A stretch of DNA of 64,000 nt, taken from positions 21,541,590-21,605,589 of the forward strand of contig NC_083638.1 of the NCBI RefSeq assembly GCF_963576545.1, in the 5' to 3' direction. Of the stretch, positions 49,701 to 62,914 are shown in pieces; position 1 is the first letter of the stretch; every line of letters begins with the position of its first letter. The translations under genes were made by a program, and so were the position numbers. The notes under the pieces are model-generated. The model was not told the DNA's origin. It searched no databases and saw only the letters and a list, made by a program, of their open reading frames with translations. The stretch comes from Limanda limanda (taxonomy: Eukaryota > Chordata > Actinopteri > Pleuronectiformes > Pleuronectidae).

Positions 49701-52700
49701 AGCTCCCATTTTAGCATTAACCATATGGATAATATTGAGAGATGGCATTCAGGGGACAGTGGATGTTAAATTTTACGCAGTTTTACTTCAGTCTCAAAGA
49801 TATTGAACTAATCCATAAGGAGAAGATGTAGCTTGGATATTAAGTTTGCTAAGGTATACAAAAACACCATATATAGGGCTGGAAGTATTTTTTGGTTTTA
49901 CTTTGAAAACATAATAAATACATACGGTAAATGAATACAATGTTAATCACATTTTCTCCAAGTCCTGAAAGGAAATTGAGGTCATCAAATTCTTAGTCTT
50001 ATCCAAGAAGAGCGAGCTCTGTTTAAGAAGAGCGAGCTCTGTCCTGGACTGTCCTCTGGACTCCATTGAGGAAGTGGGGGACAGAAGGATGTTAGCCAAG
50101 CTGGCGTCCATCATGGGCAACACCTCTCACCCCCTACATGACAATGTGGGGTCCCTGAGCAGCTCCTTCAGCAGCAGACTGTTACACCCACGGTGTAAGA
50201 AGGAGAGGTTCCGCAGGTCCTTCATCCCGGCTGCAGTCAGGCTCTACAACACCAGCACCACCTGATAATGTTGTAGTCCCTGTCTATTATTTATCTCCAC
50301 TCAACCTCTCACCATAGCTGTATTTGTATTTTTATTTTTCTTATTTATTTTTTATTTTTTTACTCAGATCACTACTATGCACAATAATATTCAACACTTT
50401 ACATCTATATTTATATCATGGTCACTTATAATGGTTACATTGCAATATTTATATTTTCCTTTATACTATCTTGTAGTATTATTTATATTATGGTCACTTA
50501 CTTTTTAATTATTTTTTCTGTATCATGGTCACTACTGTTGCAATATTACTTATAATACTTTTGTTTTCATTACAATAACACTTACATCACTCCACTTTCT
50601 CCCCAGTACCTGCTTTTGCACAGTGTCTGTTTTGCAGGTTGTTTTTTGTTTTTGTTTTCTGTATATTTTTACTCTCATTATGTGTAGTTTAGTAGTGTAT
50701 ATATTTTGATCTTTCTTTTTTATTGTTGCTTCGGCACTGTTATTTAAATTCTGTTTTTCTCTTTTTTGCTGTAACAAGTGAATTTCCCCGTTGTGTGGAT
50801 AAATAAAGAAATCTAATCTAATCTAATCTAATCAAGCAACTGTCAAAAGCCCAGATATGCTCAATTTACAATTATATAAAATTAAGAGAAACTGAAAAAT
50901 AACTTGAACTATTTATCTATCTGTCCCTCAGTTTATCCATTCTGCTTTCCTTTGCCAATCCCAGCTGACATTGTCTGAAAGGCGGGTTACACAGGGCCAA
51001 CATACACAGACAACACCCATTTAAAACAATTTATCTATTATAAAAATAGCTGCTTGTACATTTTCAAGTGATCAATTCATTTTAATTAATTTCATTAGTT
51101 GCAGCTCTACTCCCAAGCCTTCAAGCAGAAATATGTTTAAACGTGTTGGGGAGTGTTATCATCGCCCCTGGTAACATCAGATACACAATGGGTTGGGTTG
51201 CATTGTGGGTAATGTATCCACTAGGTTTTGACAAGCTTGAAGAAAATAGGCAATAAAAAAGATAACACTCCTGATCCTGGTCCATTTTGACTTTGTTCAT
51301 TAAGCTAAAAGTTCTGATTAGTTCACTTGACATTTCTTCCCACTCAATTATCAAGTTAATTATGCTATGGGCTTTTGTTTTTTATCAATCTTGGTGACAA
51401 CCAGGCAGTCGGATACAGAGTTTGGCAGTAGTGTTGTGTTGTGGAAGCTCATTTGGCATCAGAACTGATGCTAATATTATTATGCATTGTTCCCAAAGTA
51501 ATAGCGCTGTAGTGTGAGTGTTTCCTTATCATTTATCAGGTTGCTGGTATTTTCTTGCAATTCCGCAATAGTTGTGATTGTTGTACAGTCGTCTACTGCA
51601 TCAGTGTTAAACTAAATGACAAAGAGAAATGGAATTTGAGGAATGCATTATACAAAGTAACGAGTCATCTTAGTTCTCACGTTTGATGTCAGCAAATTTG
51701 TAATTAAATTGACACGTTTAAATGATCAGTTTCATTTTACTCACTGTTCTTGTTAAAATGTCGGATTGATATGACTTCGATCTATTCTCCATCCTCTCTC
51801 TATAGAATCGGTGTGCGATCTTCTACCCAGAGAGCTGCATTTGCCTTCCTCCACTCAGCAGAACCCAAAAGTCATGAGTCAAAAGAGTGGCGGAGAGGCA
51901 GGGCCTCCTCTTTCTGCTACTGTAGCATCAGGTAGGATCCTGCTCCTCTTTTTCTTATTTCTCCTCTGCGAGCAGGACTGATCACGCCCCACCCCAGAAC
52001 ACTGTGTACCTGTAGGCAAACAAACACCTCCATATGACGGGAAAGCCAGTCAGACAACCCGCTTCTTACTCTGTGATCCTCACGTGCTGGTCCAAGTAAA
52101 ATATATAGAAACATGTGAGAAGGGAATTATGTCATTGAAGTGGAATCAACAGAACATGTGTGCTGTATGTGCCTTCCACACACAATATTTCGTTGAAAAG
52201 TTGGGTTTTCCTAGATGTTGTAGTCTCTTGCAGCAACTCTGTTTTGAAATGTTGGTCACGTACAACAGGTTCACAGTAATTAGAGCCCTCTGTGAATTTT
52301 CCATTTTTTAAAAATGTTGCAGGATCGACAGCTTGCATGCAATGTAAGAGTAAATGATGCAAGAGCCTGGCAAAGCTTATTTGAGTTTTGCATCCTCAGC
52401 AAAGAGTAGTTGGTTGTTTAAACTGTTTTGTCACGTTTGATTAGGCAAGTTGGAAGTTTTAAATGGCTGTGTTATGTATTTTGCACTTCCAATTTTGAGC
52501 TATATTGTTCATAGTGGAAAGTGAAATGGCAAGAGAAACACAATAGTTCAGAAATAAGATATAGAACCCCATCCAACATCCAGTGAAAAGTGGTGGCAAG
52601 TGGGATCAAGTGCAATGCAAGTGTCTTTAGGCAGCAGAAAGCGATTGATCAACAAAAACCTGGTCCAAAGTCAATGGTGTCATGTTTCACTGTTATTTAA

Positions 52701-55700
52701 GAGCACATTACAGATACAATAGTATACACCCACATAGCTTGTGTACAATGATACTAATGACTGAAATACAAAACATTCCCCTGAGTGGCAACTGATAAAT
52801 AATTAAAGACAGAATTTGATGAATAATTGGCAGTAATACAACAGAAGCTAGATTACACAACCGAGCAAAAAGACTGATCCTGAGCTCACAAACGCCAGGT
52901 TTACTGTGTGTCAACTGATTTTATTGAAAATATCTTTTCAATTATGGCATGTTACTGACTTGATAACAACTTGGCATTTGGTAGGATACTATTCAAATAA
53001 AAGACCTCTGATTTAGTTTTCGGTTGAAAGATGCATATTTGTTTCAATTTATCATGTTACCACACAGCAAACCTGGGGCCAGGCTATATGCAGTGTAAAA
53101 ATACTGTACACATGACACAGTAAGTGTAAGGGAGAGATTGTTGTTTTAGCATGTTTTTTTTATTGCCCAAGGTCACACTACCAGTAACCAGGATGTAATT
53201 TCCCATTTAAAAAAAAGTACAAGAAGAAAGGACAAATGAACTCGGCCAAACTTATCAATAATGGTCTGAAATTTGTATTAATGCATATAATTTATATATA
53301 TTATTTTCTTACTCAGAGCTTGATTGTTTTTAGAGTCAATGGCAGATAAGACCGGGACCATCAGACAGGATGGAGCATCTTCTTTTATTTCTATATTTTC
53401 TGGTTGCCATGATATGTGATCATATATGTCTTTGTGTCGCAACACTTGCTAAAAATGACACAACCTCCATATACAATGTATGTGCTTGTTTTTCTTCCCG
53501 AATGTGTGTTTTGCAAACTAATGAGTCACCAAACAATCCAGAATGTCAACAGAAGTCTAACTCCTTTTTTTTTTTGAACGATCTACAAATTAACCACACC
53601 TTTCCGTGCTCTTCATCTAGTTCACCGTAACTATTTGAATGCTTTTGAAATTACAGTGTTTGTCAGCATGCTGGAGCAGCACCTTTTGACAAAGAAAAAA
53701 AAATACCCTGTGTTAATAATATTTTTTTTCACTGATAAAATTTTTACTGTTCAGCTCTTATTGCTCATTCGCTGTCTCATTTTTATATTCCAGGAAGTTC
53801 CCTCTGAAGCAGGGAGTGTCTGCATATAAAATGGTCTGCAGTTCTCTGCTTCATAGGTCAGAAGCTTGTTTATTTTGTCTCTGTGGCTACGTTCAGTCCC
53901 AACGAAAAGAACTTATGTAGCAAAAAATAAATAAACAAAATAAAGCTCCAATAATTGGCATGCATCTTACTGTGCACATAAACATTTTGAACTTCCTCTC
54001 CATTTCACCATTTTGGCTCATTTTTTCATTCAGTTGAACATGAACAAAATGCTAATAACAATGATAAATTCATTCAGTTGTTAGATTTTTTTAGTACATA
54101 ATTTACTCACAAGCATTTTTACTCTTCAGTTTTTTTATTAGGGGGGGGGGGGCTGCTCACCTCTCATCTCTTCTTTGGCCCCGTTTGAGTTTATAACAAT
54201 ACTTTTATTCACACACTGTCCACAGACACATACATATAAGATCCAATAAAAAACAGAAAGGGAAAATTTTAATTGGATGTGTAAAAAATACTAAACAAAA
54301 GCAAAAATTAACAATCATGAACACATTTTGCTTCTTAAATGGGACTGCTAGCCAACACAGGTTGAGATGCCTATATTCACTGTCTAATCATTTGCACTGT
54401 AGATGCCATGTCCTCTTCTATGACCATGGAAGGCCCCCGCAGTGCTCTTTCCAACTCTTCCAGCTCCACCATACATTCCAGCTCTTCAGCCAGTGACCAG
54501 AACCCAGTCCACAGCAACAATGTTGACCAGGAGGATGCCAGGAATAGCCGCGTGGTACCAGAGGTTGTAGGAGCAGAGAACGGAAATGGCAACGGCGGCG
54601 GTGGTGGTAACTGCAGGGGGAGCAGTGAACTGGGAGGTGGAAGAGGTGCAACATCCCAGGATCCGCAGGCACATCACCAGATGACCCCGTCAAAGCGCCG
54701 CACTGTATTGAACATCTCTCCGCCTCCGCAAGACTTGTTTGATGACAGCCACATGTCTTGCCAGAATGAAGCCTCCCTGGACTCAGAGCAGAGTAACAGC
54801 ATCTGGATGGATGACTCTCTCTCCAACTTTAGTATCATGAGCAGTGTTTCCTACAATGACAACACAGAGGTACCAAGAAAGTCCCGTAAACGTACCCCTC
54901 GACAGAGGCCTGGTCCGAAGGCTGTGCCTGCAGGGGAACCCAGCATGGATGTGTTTGATGCAGACAGTGCTAAAGGCCCGCACTTTGTCTTGTCACAGTT
55001 AGGACCCGACAACAAGACAGCATCAAAAGGAAGGTTTGTTCGAACTTTATTTGTATTTAGAAAGACTTGATCTGTTTGATTCTTAACGCCCATAGACTGT
55101 ATATAAAGATGGACAATGTGACACAGCTTGATCCCAATATCTAGAAATTAAACCAAAGTATCAGGGATCTTGCAATGATGATGTAATTGACCAGAGTCAC
55201 TGATACACACTCTCAACCAATGGCAAGTCAGTCTCAAATGTCAATCGTGATGTTTCCCCCTGTTAATTAGCACCATATAACTAATCAAACCCAAACTTGG
55301 CAGAAAGATGAACGCTTCAACAAACATTTGTCTGATACAAACCACCTAAAAAGACTTCTGGCCCATGTCCATTCAACTAACATGGATGCTGCAGGGTTTA
55401 CGACCTATACTGCAGCCAGCCATCAGGTGGCGATTGAGTTGCTTTGGCTTCACTTTTGGGGAGCTATCATTTCGACCATCTTTATATACAGTCATGGCAA
55501 GAACATATCTAAGTCATGTCCCTCTAAATCTCATGTGGTTCTGTGAAGATATGTGGAGAAATAAAGGAGAAAAAACAACTTGAGGTGTCATAGTAAATAT
55601 TAGCTCTGGTTAACTAAATGTTCTGACATTGGTAATTGTAGCATTAGGCTCTTAAATAGATTGTGACAATTGTTTCTTGCTGTTGCCGTCACTGTCCCCC

Positions 55701-58700
55701 TGGATAGTCTCACACAGCACTCATCCTGATTGTCAGAATAGGTTATTATTAGGAAAGGACACACTGACACACACACACACACACACCAACAGATGGAAAT
55801 TAACAAACCATGCTGGCTCTGGATTTCCCACCACGCTTGGACCGAAGAGGAGCGGCCAGATCAGAGGGGAGGGAGGGGCAGGATACTGAAGTACAAACAA
55901 TGGTCAGCCACAGTGAATCACAGAGCCCCTCTCAAAGACCTAGGATAAGCAGAGCAGATTAAATAAACAGATAACTCTGAACGCTTTAAGAGCTGCGGAT
56001 AGAATATGCTTCGTTGATGGAGGGCCTCTTAACTCTGCATTGCTCAGTGCACCATGGCAACTTGCAAGCCGTTTCACCGTTGCAGCTACAAAGAGGAGTT
56101 TTCCAGCATTACACCCCAGAACAAATTTCAGCCAGATCTACACACAGATATTTATTATTTACAGTTGTCATTTTGTGGGTATCCTTTTTACTAGTTGGTT
56201 TTTGAACCTTAAGATTTGGGCCAATGTAGTAAATGTAGACAGTAGAATTGATACAAATGTCAGAATTAGAAGTGATCCTCTGACGTCTCTGTTAAAATGG
56301 GTCTTTGTTGCAGCTCTGACAATCCTAAGGCAGCTAACCATAAAGGGGGGACGCTTTCGATGCAATACCCACCGAAGAGTGAGAGGAAGGAGCTGAAGAT
56401 CCAGGTCCAACCTGAGACTCAGCACCGAGCCCGCTATCTTACTGAAGGCAGCAGAGGGTCAGTGAAGGACCGCACGCAGCAAAGCTTCCCTACTGTAAAG
56501 GTAATGAACTCTAGAGGCAAAGTTTCAGCTTTTCTGGTTCAAGGTGCAGTGTTTACTATTTAGGTGAATGTGATCTATCTGCAGAAATAAAGTATAAAAT
56601 AATCCTAGTGATGATTTCACTAGTGTTAATTGTTTTCTTTTCCCTTGAATTGACCCTTTTTTTTTTTTTTTTTTACTTCATATTTACATTGGGAGCGGGT
56701 TGTCTCTACGGAGGCCGCTATGTTTTTAACAGTAGCCCAGACTGGACAAACTAAACACTTTTAGAGTTTTTATGACAACTGAAGGCTCCCACAGCTTCTC
56801 TTTCTCTTACAATTTTCTCCAGTTGCATTTGTTTTTTCTTTGTGCACATTTTCTTAAATGATGGTGCGTAGAGCTCTCAGGGCCACCAGAGTTTTGTGTT
56901 ATTAAGTGTAAAAATTGTTGTGGCAGAAAGGTTTGCACTGGATTTGAAGAGCCCCTCTTCATCCCCAGCATGTTAAGGCTGGAAGTTGGCTGCAAGTTGG
57001 ATATAAAAGAATACCACTGTCCAGTCACCTCATATCATCGGGGATGATCATTCATTTAGCAAGTTTGTATCTCATACTGGTCCACTAGGTGATTTTGTGC
57101 TGGCCCAGCTTCTGGCTACAGAAGTTGAAACCATGAACAAAAACAGAGAGTCACAGCAGTAGATACAAAATACCAGTAGATTGCACAATAAAGTGGAATC
57201 AAAACGGGCTTTTAAACAAGCTATGACTCATAGAGAAAAGTTTTTTAAATGGGCAGAACACACAAGGCTTGATTTGTTGATGACAAGATGCCATTAAAGA
57301 TGCTCTTGAGGGCATCTGCTGGACAGGTAAGGAAGTACACTTAGTTAACATCTGCAAAACAAGAGAAAGGTGAAGAGACACAGGAACAAGTTTACAGCTG
57401 CGACAGGAGAGGGTGTTATAGGACAGGAGAAAAATTATCTGATCCTTCTGACTCATTTTGAAAATTAATTAAGTTTTGCAGAAAAAAGTTAGCATCACAA
57501 TGATGTCCTACACAACATATAAGATTCAGATCTATTCTCATTTAGCCAATGCATTCCCCTTGTCTTTTTTCACTCTCACAGCTGGAGGGTGTGAACGAGC
57601 CAGTGATTTTACAAGTGTTTGTGGGCAACGATACCGGGCGTGTGAAGCCTCATGGGTTTTACCAAGCGTGCAGGGTGACCGGCCGCAACACCACAGCCTG
57701 CAAGGAGGTGGACATTGACGGCACAACTGTCATTGAGGTGTCCCTTGATCCAAGCACCAACATGACACTAGCGTATGTACTGTTCTTGAGCAAGAGATCG
57801 GCTAGATTGTGTGATAATTTATGTTAAACCACATAAAACAAAGTCAATACAAGCGTTGCTTTGACTGCATGTGTTATACTTCAAAGATTTTTCAATTACT
57901 TAATAAAACCATTGTGTAAAGGACCCCTGTGAGCTGTAAGGTAGATACTGTAAATATATGAAAATTTTGTTAATCGCCAGTTAACACAAGCTGTTTTCAG
58001 ACATTAACTTGCATTCCAGACTTCCTTACTCTATCGTCTTTCCAAGTTGGCATCTTCGTCTGTGTTTTTTTTCATCCTGATATTTTTATTGTGATTTCAT
58101 TCTGGACGATATCCTGCCTTTTCCTCACACGGGCTCACTCGGACATTCTCTGGAGTTCTTTCCTTCTAACCCCTTGGTAAAACCTCAGGAGAACGTCCGA
58201 TAGAGCCCATGTGTCCAGAGGAACTGACTTGAGCATTGAAGTTCTCACATACAGCCGCTCTGGAAAATGTCAGGAGAGTATCTGAAGTTCAGTGCTTGTC
58301 TGAAAGCAGCTATGATGACACATTGTAAGATGCAGTGTGTTGGTGTGTAAGTGTTGTAAAGGGATTTTGGCAAATGAAGTTGTTTTACGTTGCTTCTCCG
58401 TGCAGGGTGGACTGTGTCGGGATCCTGAAGCTCCGTAACGCTGATGTCGAGGCTCGTATTGGCGTCGCTGGGTCCAAGAAGAAGAGCACACGCGCTCGCC
58501 TTGTGTTTCGGGTCAACATCCCCCGTTCAGACGGATCAGTGCTCATACTCCAGACTCCCTCATCTCCAATCCTGTGTAGTATGTCAGCCTCCTCATTTTA
58601 TTTACCTCTATGGTAACGGTTATTACATTAATTGATACATTGTTTCAATCACCAAGAAATAAGATTTGTGTATTTTTGCACAAATTATAATGTTTTATTT

Positions 58701-61700
58701 ATCTAAATGAAAGTTTAAAATGGGTTTAACAAACAGCCTACGAACCGACCTGTGACCTACTTACTTATTAATAACAATTTATACTGTAAACTGAGCCATT
58801 TTCTTCTCTTTTAACAAGAGAGGCCCTGTTTCTAAAGTTTAGTGTAGCCCAGGGTCAGGAGACCGTTGTTGTCTTTTGATGTCGCATTCTGAGACAATCT
58901 GTACAGATTCCTTCAGACTCAGGTGTTATTTAATAATACGTACAGTATGAGGGTGTGGTTGGTTTCATAAACAGGAAAGATGCTTAAGGCTATAAGAAAG
59001 TTTCTGTGTAAGTTGAATTGGGAGAGATGGGAGAAAGCGAAGGAAAGGACCAAACAATAGAGGTGTGTGGACTTCTATTGTTTACACGGAGCGTTAGCCA
59101 GGGAAATATCTTTCCACAAATCTAAAAAGTAATACCCCATGGCATGTGAGTGTGTGAGTGTGTGTGTGTGAGTGTTGCTGTAGAGAACTGAGAAAAATTG
59201 GTGAAATGTATCAGAGCAAAAGTAATTTGATTGTCAGGATCATAGACTTTACACAAAGATAAAAATGTTAATCTTTATGTCTATTAATCTTTATATACAT
59301 TCTGTGGTCAGCATATTCAAAGCTCTTTTGACCACAGAAATAACAAAAATAATTTATTTAGAAAAGTACTTTCCCGACCAGATACACCTGGTAAAGTAAA
59401 GGTCTCAAACTGCAGTGGTGGTAGTGTTTGCTTTATAAGTAACAAATAGTGGGTTAGGGGAAATTTTGGGTTTAAATCATTTTAATACAGAAAAAAAGGA
59501 AATCTTTGCAGAATCCATGGTCCAAGAAAAATATTTTCAGCATTTTAAAAGTTCTTTAAAAGTTAATGACTGATTGAATACTTCATATATTTATATTTGC
59601 ACTGATAAGAGAGAGTTCAGCAAAATCATTGAATCGTGTTTAGAAACACTGTGTAACCTTTAAAAGCTTCAACTAAATACCCATATATAAAATACATTTA
59701 TAAAAAAAATTCTTAGTGCTTTGGGGTCAACATTGTTTTGTCTATGATACCTATTATGATAAGAGATAAAAAAAATCAATTGATCTATCTGCATTAAATA
59801 TGAATATTAAAGTTAAGGTAAAACTTTGAAACTAGATTCCAATGGCTTCACACCTGGTGCGACGCCGGTCGACGTGTACTTATTTAGTTGGACCGCACCC
59901 ATCTTTGAACATGGAGTTCCTTTTGATCTCAGCTTCAGTACATACCTAACATAACATTTGTGATTGCAACTTCCAGAGTTGACAGATAGACACCTGCTCA
60001 ATGGGATCAAAATAGAACCTAGTGTACTGTCAAGCTGTAAACTTTAAAACCTGTAAAAAGCATTTAATATTGATCTGGTACTTCAAAAAAAAAGAAGCCT
60101 TGATATCCGACACATAAAGTCACGTAAAGATCTTTGTTCTCTCTCCCCTTTTTCGATTTCTAACCAACTCTGTATTTGCTCTGTTTACAGCACAACCTGC
60201 AGGGGTGCCTGAAATCTTAAAAAAATCACTGCACAGTTGTTCAGTGAGGGGCGGAGAAGAAGTCTTCATCATCGGCAAAAACTTTCTTAAAGACACCAAA
60301 GTCATATTTCATGAGAATGTTTCAGGTGAGGGTCTTTCCAAATGCTTTTTAATCATCTGCATTTATAGGTTCATACATTTTATATTTTTGTGTTTGTTTC
60401 CGTGGTCAAACTGAAACTCGTTCTTCTGTTCAGATGAGAACTCGTGGATGGCTGAGGCTGAAATCGACATGGAGCTGTTTCACCAGGTAAAATCTGATTT
60501 GTTTTTGTACCAAATGATTAATGCTAATGAGCTGAGTTGATAGAAGCAGCCATTTCAGATTTGTATGGGCCTTGTAATCACGTAATCACCTTAAATAGCA
60601 GCTGGTTGAAAGGTTTGAGTAGTCTCATTGTGTTCTGACCTAATTACACCCAGTCTCTCAGTGTGGACTTGAATGTCTCAGCAGTCCAGTTTTAAACCTT
60701 TGCCCTTGTGAACAAAACTCTCAGGAGTAGATGAATTTATATAAATCTTTTGTTTTTATTGGAGGCCCACTGTGGATTTGTCGGGGGGGGAAACATATAC
60801 ACATTATACATAACTATGCGTCTCACTCAAATATCATCGTGTTTTTAAAAAACTGCACCATGTAAGTTCATGGCTGTTGATAGCTTATTCCTTTGCTACC
60901 TCGAGTGTTGACGAATACGAGAACGAGTGTCGTGATCTCCATGCTCCTGATGTGCTGTTAGAACATGATCCGTTAACATAGTGATGACAAACTCAGAAAC
61001 TTATTGTAATTGTATATTCAATAAATGTTTTCTAATTTACTGCCCCTTTGACTCAGATTAGATTCTTGCACATAGACCTACTGCTGTTATGCTGTCGAAA
61101 TTGTTCCCGGTTGCTGACTTACTTTTTTGTTGGCTCATATCCAAGAATCACTTGATAGTGAAGGTTCCTCCATACCAGAATCAAGCCGTCACCTCGGCAG
61201 TGTATGTGGGAGTCTATGTGGTGACGAATGCTGGGAGATCACATGATGTTCAGCCTTTTACTTACACTCCAGATACAGGTTAGTTCGACACCATTTCACT
61301 TTATCTACTTTACATATATACGTTTCTCTTTATTCATCAGTCTATTGATTATATGACCTCTTTGTTAAATAGAATAAAACCTGATTACAATGTCATTATA
61401 TGTACATCTTGCTTGATGACATGAATGAGATGAAATAATATTTCTGATGGTTTACCTAGATTTTCTTTTATAGTTGACTCTATGAAATCTGTTTACATTT
61501 GCTATTCCAGGACAACATGATGTTCCTGTGAAGAAAGAGATGCTTTCTCCAGTGAAGACTTGTACTTTTGATGAACAAATTAAAGGTTATTTTTCTTTTG
61601 TAAACTAATATAAACAATCACCATTGTTTACTTTACTAGTGTGTATTCAGAAACATATGTATACAAGTGGATGGAGATCTGGAGTCTTCCATAAGGCTTT

Positions 61701-62882
61701 GCTTGCATTTTAAAGCTGTTTATTTCCTTGAAAATTGCAGAGAATGGAAACTGTACATTTCACTTTTTTTAGCTCACAGCTGCAGACACATTTTTACGTT
61801 TTACTGTGGTATTCAATATATGAATATGTTCTCCACTCTTGCTCCAACAGTTCTGGATGGTGCTCTGATGCCCTCGATGTTGCCTTTAGTGAAAAGAGAA
61901 GACGTCACTCCAATGGAAGTGACAAGCAACCTTCAATCTTCTGGCGTATATAAGGTGACGTATTTATTTTTTTACCTGAATAAAGGTCTCAGCTTTTACA
62001 TAATGAAAACAATGGAACTGTTTTGGATGTGATCGGATATTCCAAATTAAACTTGGAGGAAAATGTCATTACCTTCATAATTATCCTCAAGAAAGGGTTC
62101 TTGTGGATATAGGTTTTAAAGGTCAAAGTACAGGAACTAAACAAAACTAAACACACCTTTTACCCTCTGTTTTGTATTGTCAGCAGACTGGTGATCTGTG
62201 TCAAGCCCAGCAGAACCCAGACATGACTGCAGGACATCTAAATAAAAATAGACCCTTCTCCAACAACTTGTCTCAGGCTGCAGCTGACCCTGACAAAGCT
62301 CAGGCTTCTGTTTTTACCAACACTGAGCCCCTGAGCACCATCCAGAATCAGGACATTGCTCCCACCAGCTCATTTCCTGTGCCTACAGACTCTCTGCTCC
62401 AGCAGGGTTCCCAGCAGTTCCTCCTGGAGCCAAGAGAGGGCCTCGGCCAGGAGAGACCGGGCAGTGGCTCTGGAGGTGTGGGGAGGCTGTGTGGAGAACC
62501 TACTCCCCAGCAGCAGCAGCAGCAGCTGCCAATGTTCCCTCTAGATGAGGTGGCCCAGCTTGAAGAGGCAGTGAGACAACTTAAAGCCAAAGGGTACTGC
62601 AACTTACCTCTTCAGTCTGACAACTCCATGGTCAAACAGCAGCAGCACATGCAGCACCAACAGCAGATCCAAAAACAGCAAATCCAGCAGCAACAACAGC
62701 AACAAATGCATCAGCAGCAGCAGGTGCTGGAGAATTTACAGCAGCATCTGTTTCAGTCACAGATTCAGATGCAGTGTGGCATGTTTCAGGACGCCACCCA
62801 GGGCAAGAACTCAGAACAGCAGAGCTCATCACAAGGAGTGGTGCCAAACCCAGGATCTCTCTTTCAGCATCCGCAGCAGCAG

Positions 62883-62914
<32 letters not shown>

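Larger units (their letters stand above)
37154..51805 (+). other. nfat5 intron 1 (14.6 kb)
   Basis: No further coding exon was found: exon 1 and exon 2 join directly in phase 1 with matching protein. The intron holds a GGTTAG-type repeat (37270-37510), a CT microsatellite (37751-37805), a 'ctttccaagttg' repeat (42725-42815), a 'ttagcttagctt' repeat (45135-45310) and a LINE 3' end (50000-50835). TGACGTCA occurs at 41052-41059. Long stretches (about 38.5-42.4 kb, 42.9-45.1 kb, 45.4-49.9 kb and 50.9-51.8 kb) show no repeat or exon I can recognise and could contain enhancers. Confidence 0.7.

Noticed and set aside
49997..50042. Tandem 20-bp duplication as a regulatory repeat
   Set aside because: Only two copies, at the 5' border of a truncated LINE. 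More simply a local duplication of LINE sequence at insertion.
50074..50265. Small plus-strand open frame as a possible gene
   Set aside because: Its residues match the C-terminal tail of LINE proteins, and it is followed by a LINE-type 3' tail. Annotated as a retrotransposon end instead.
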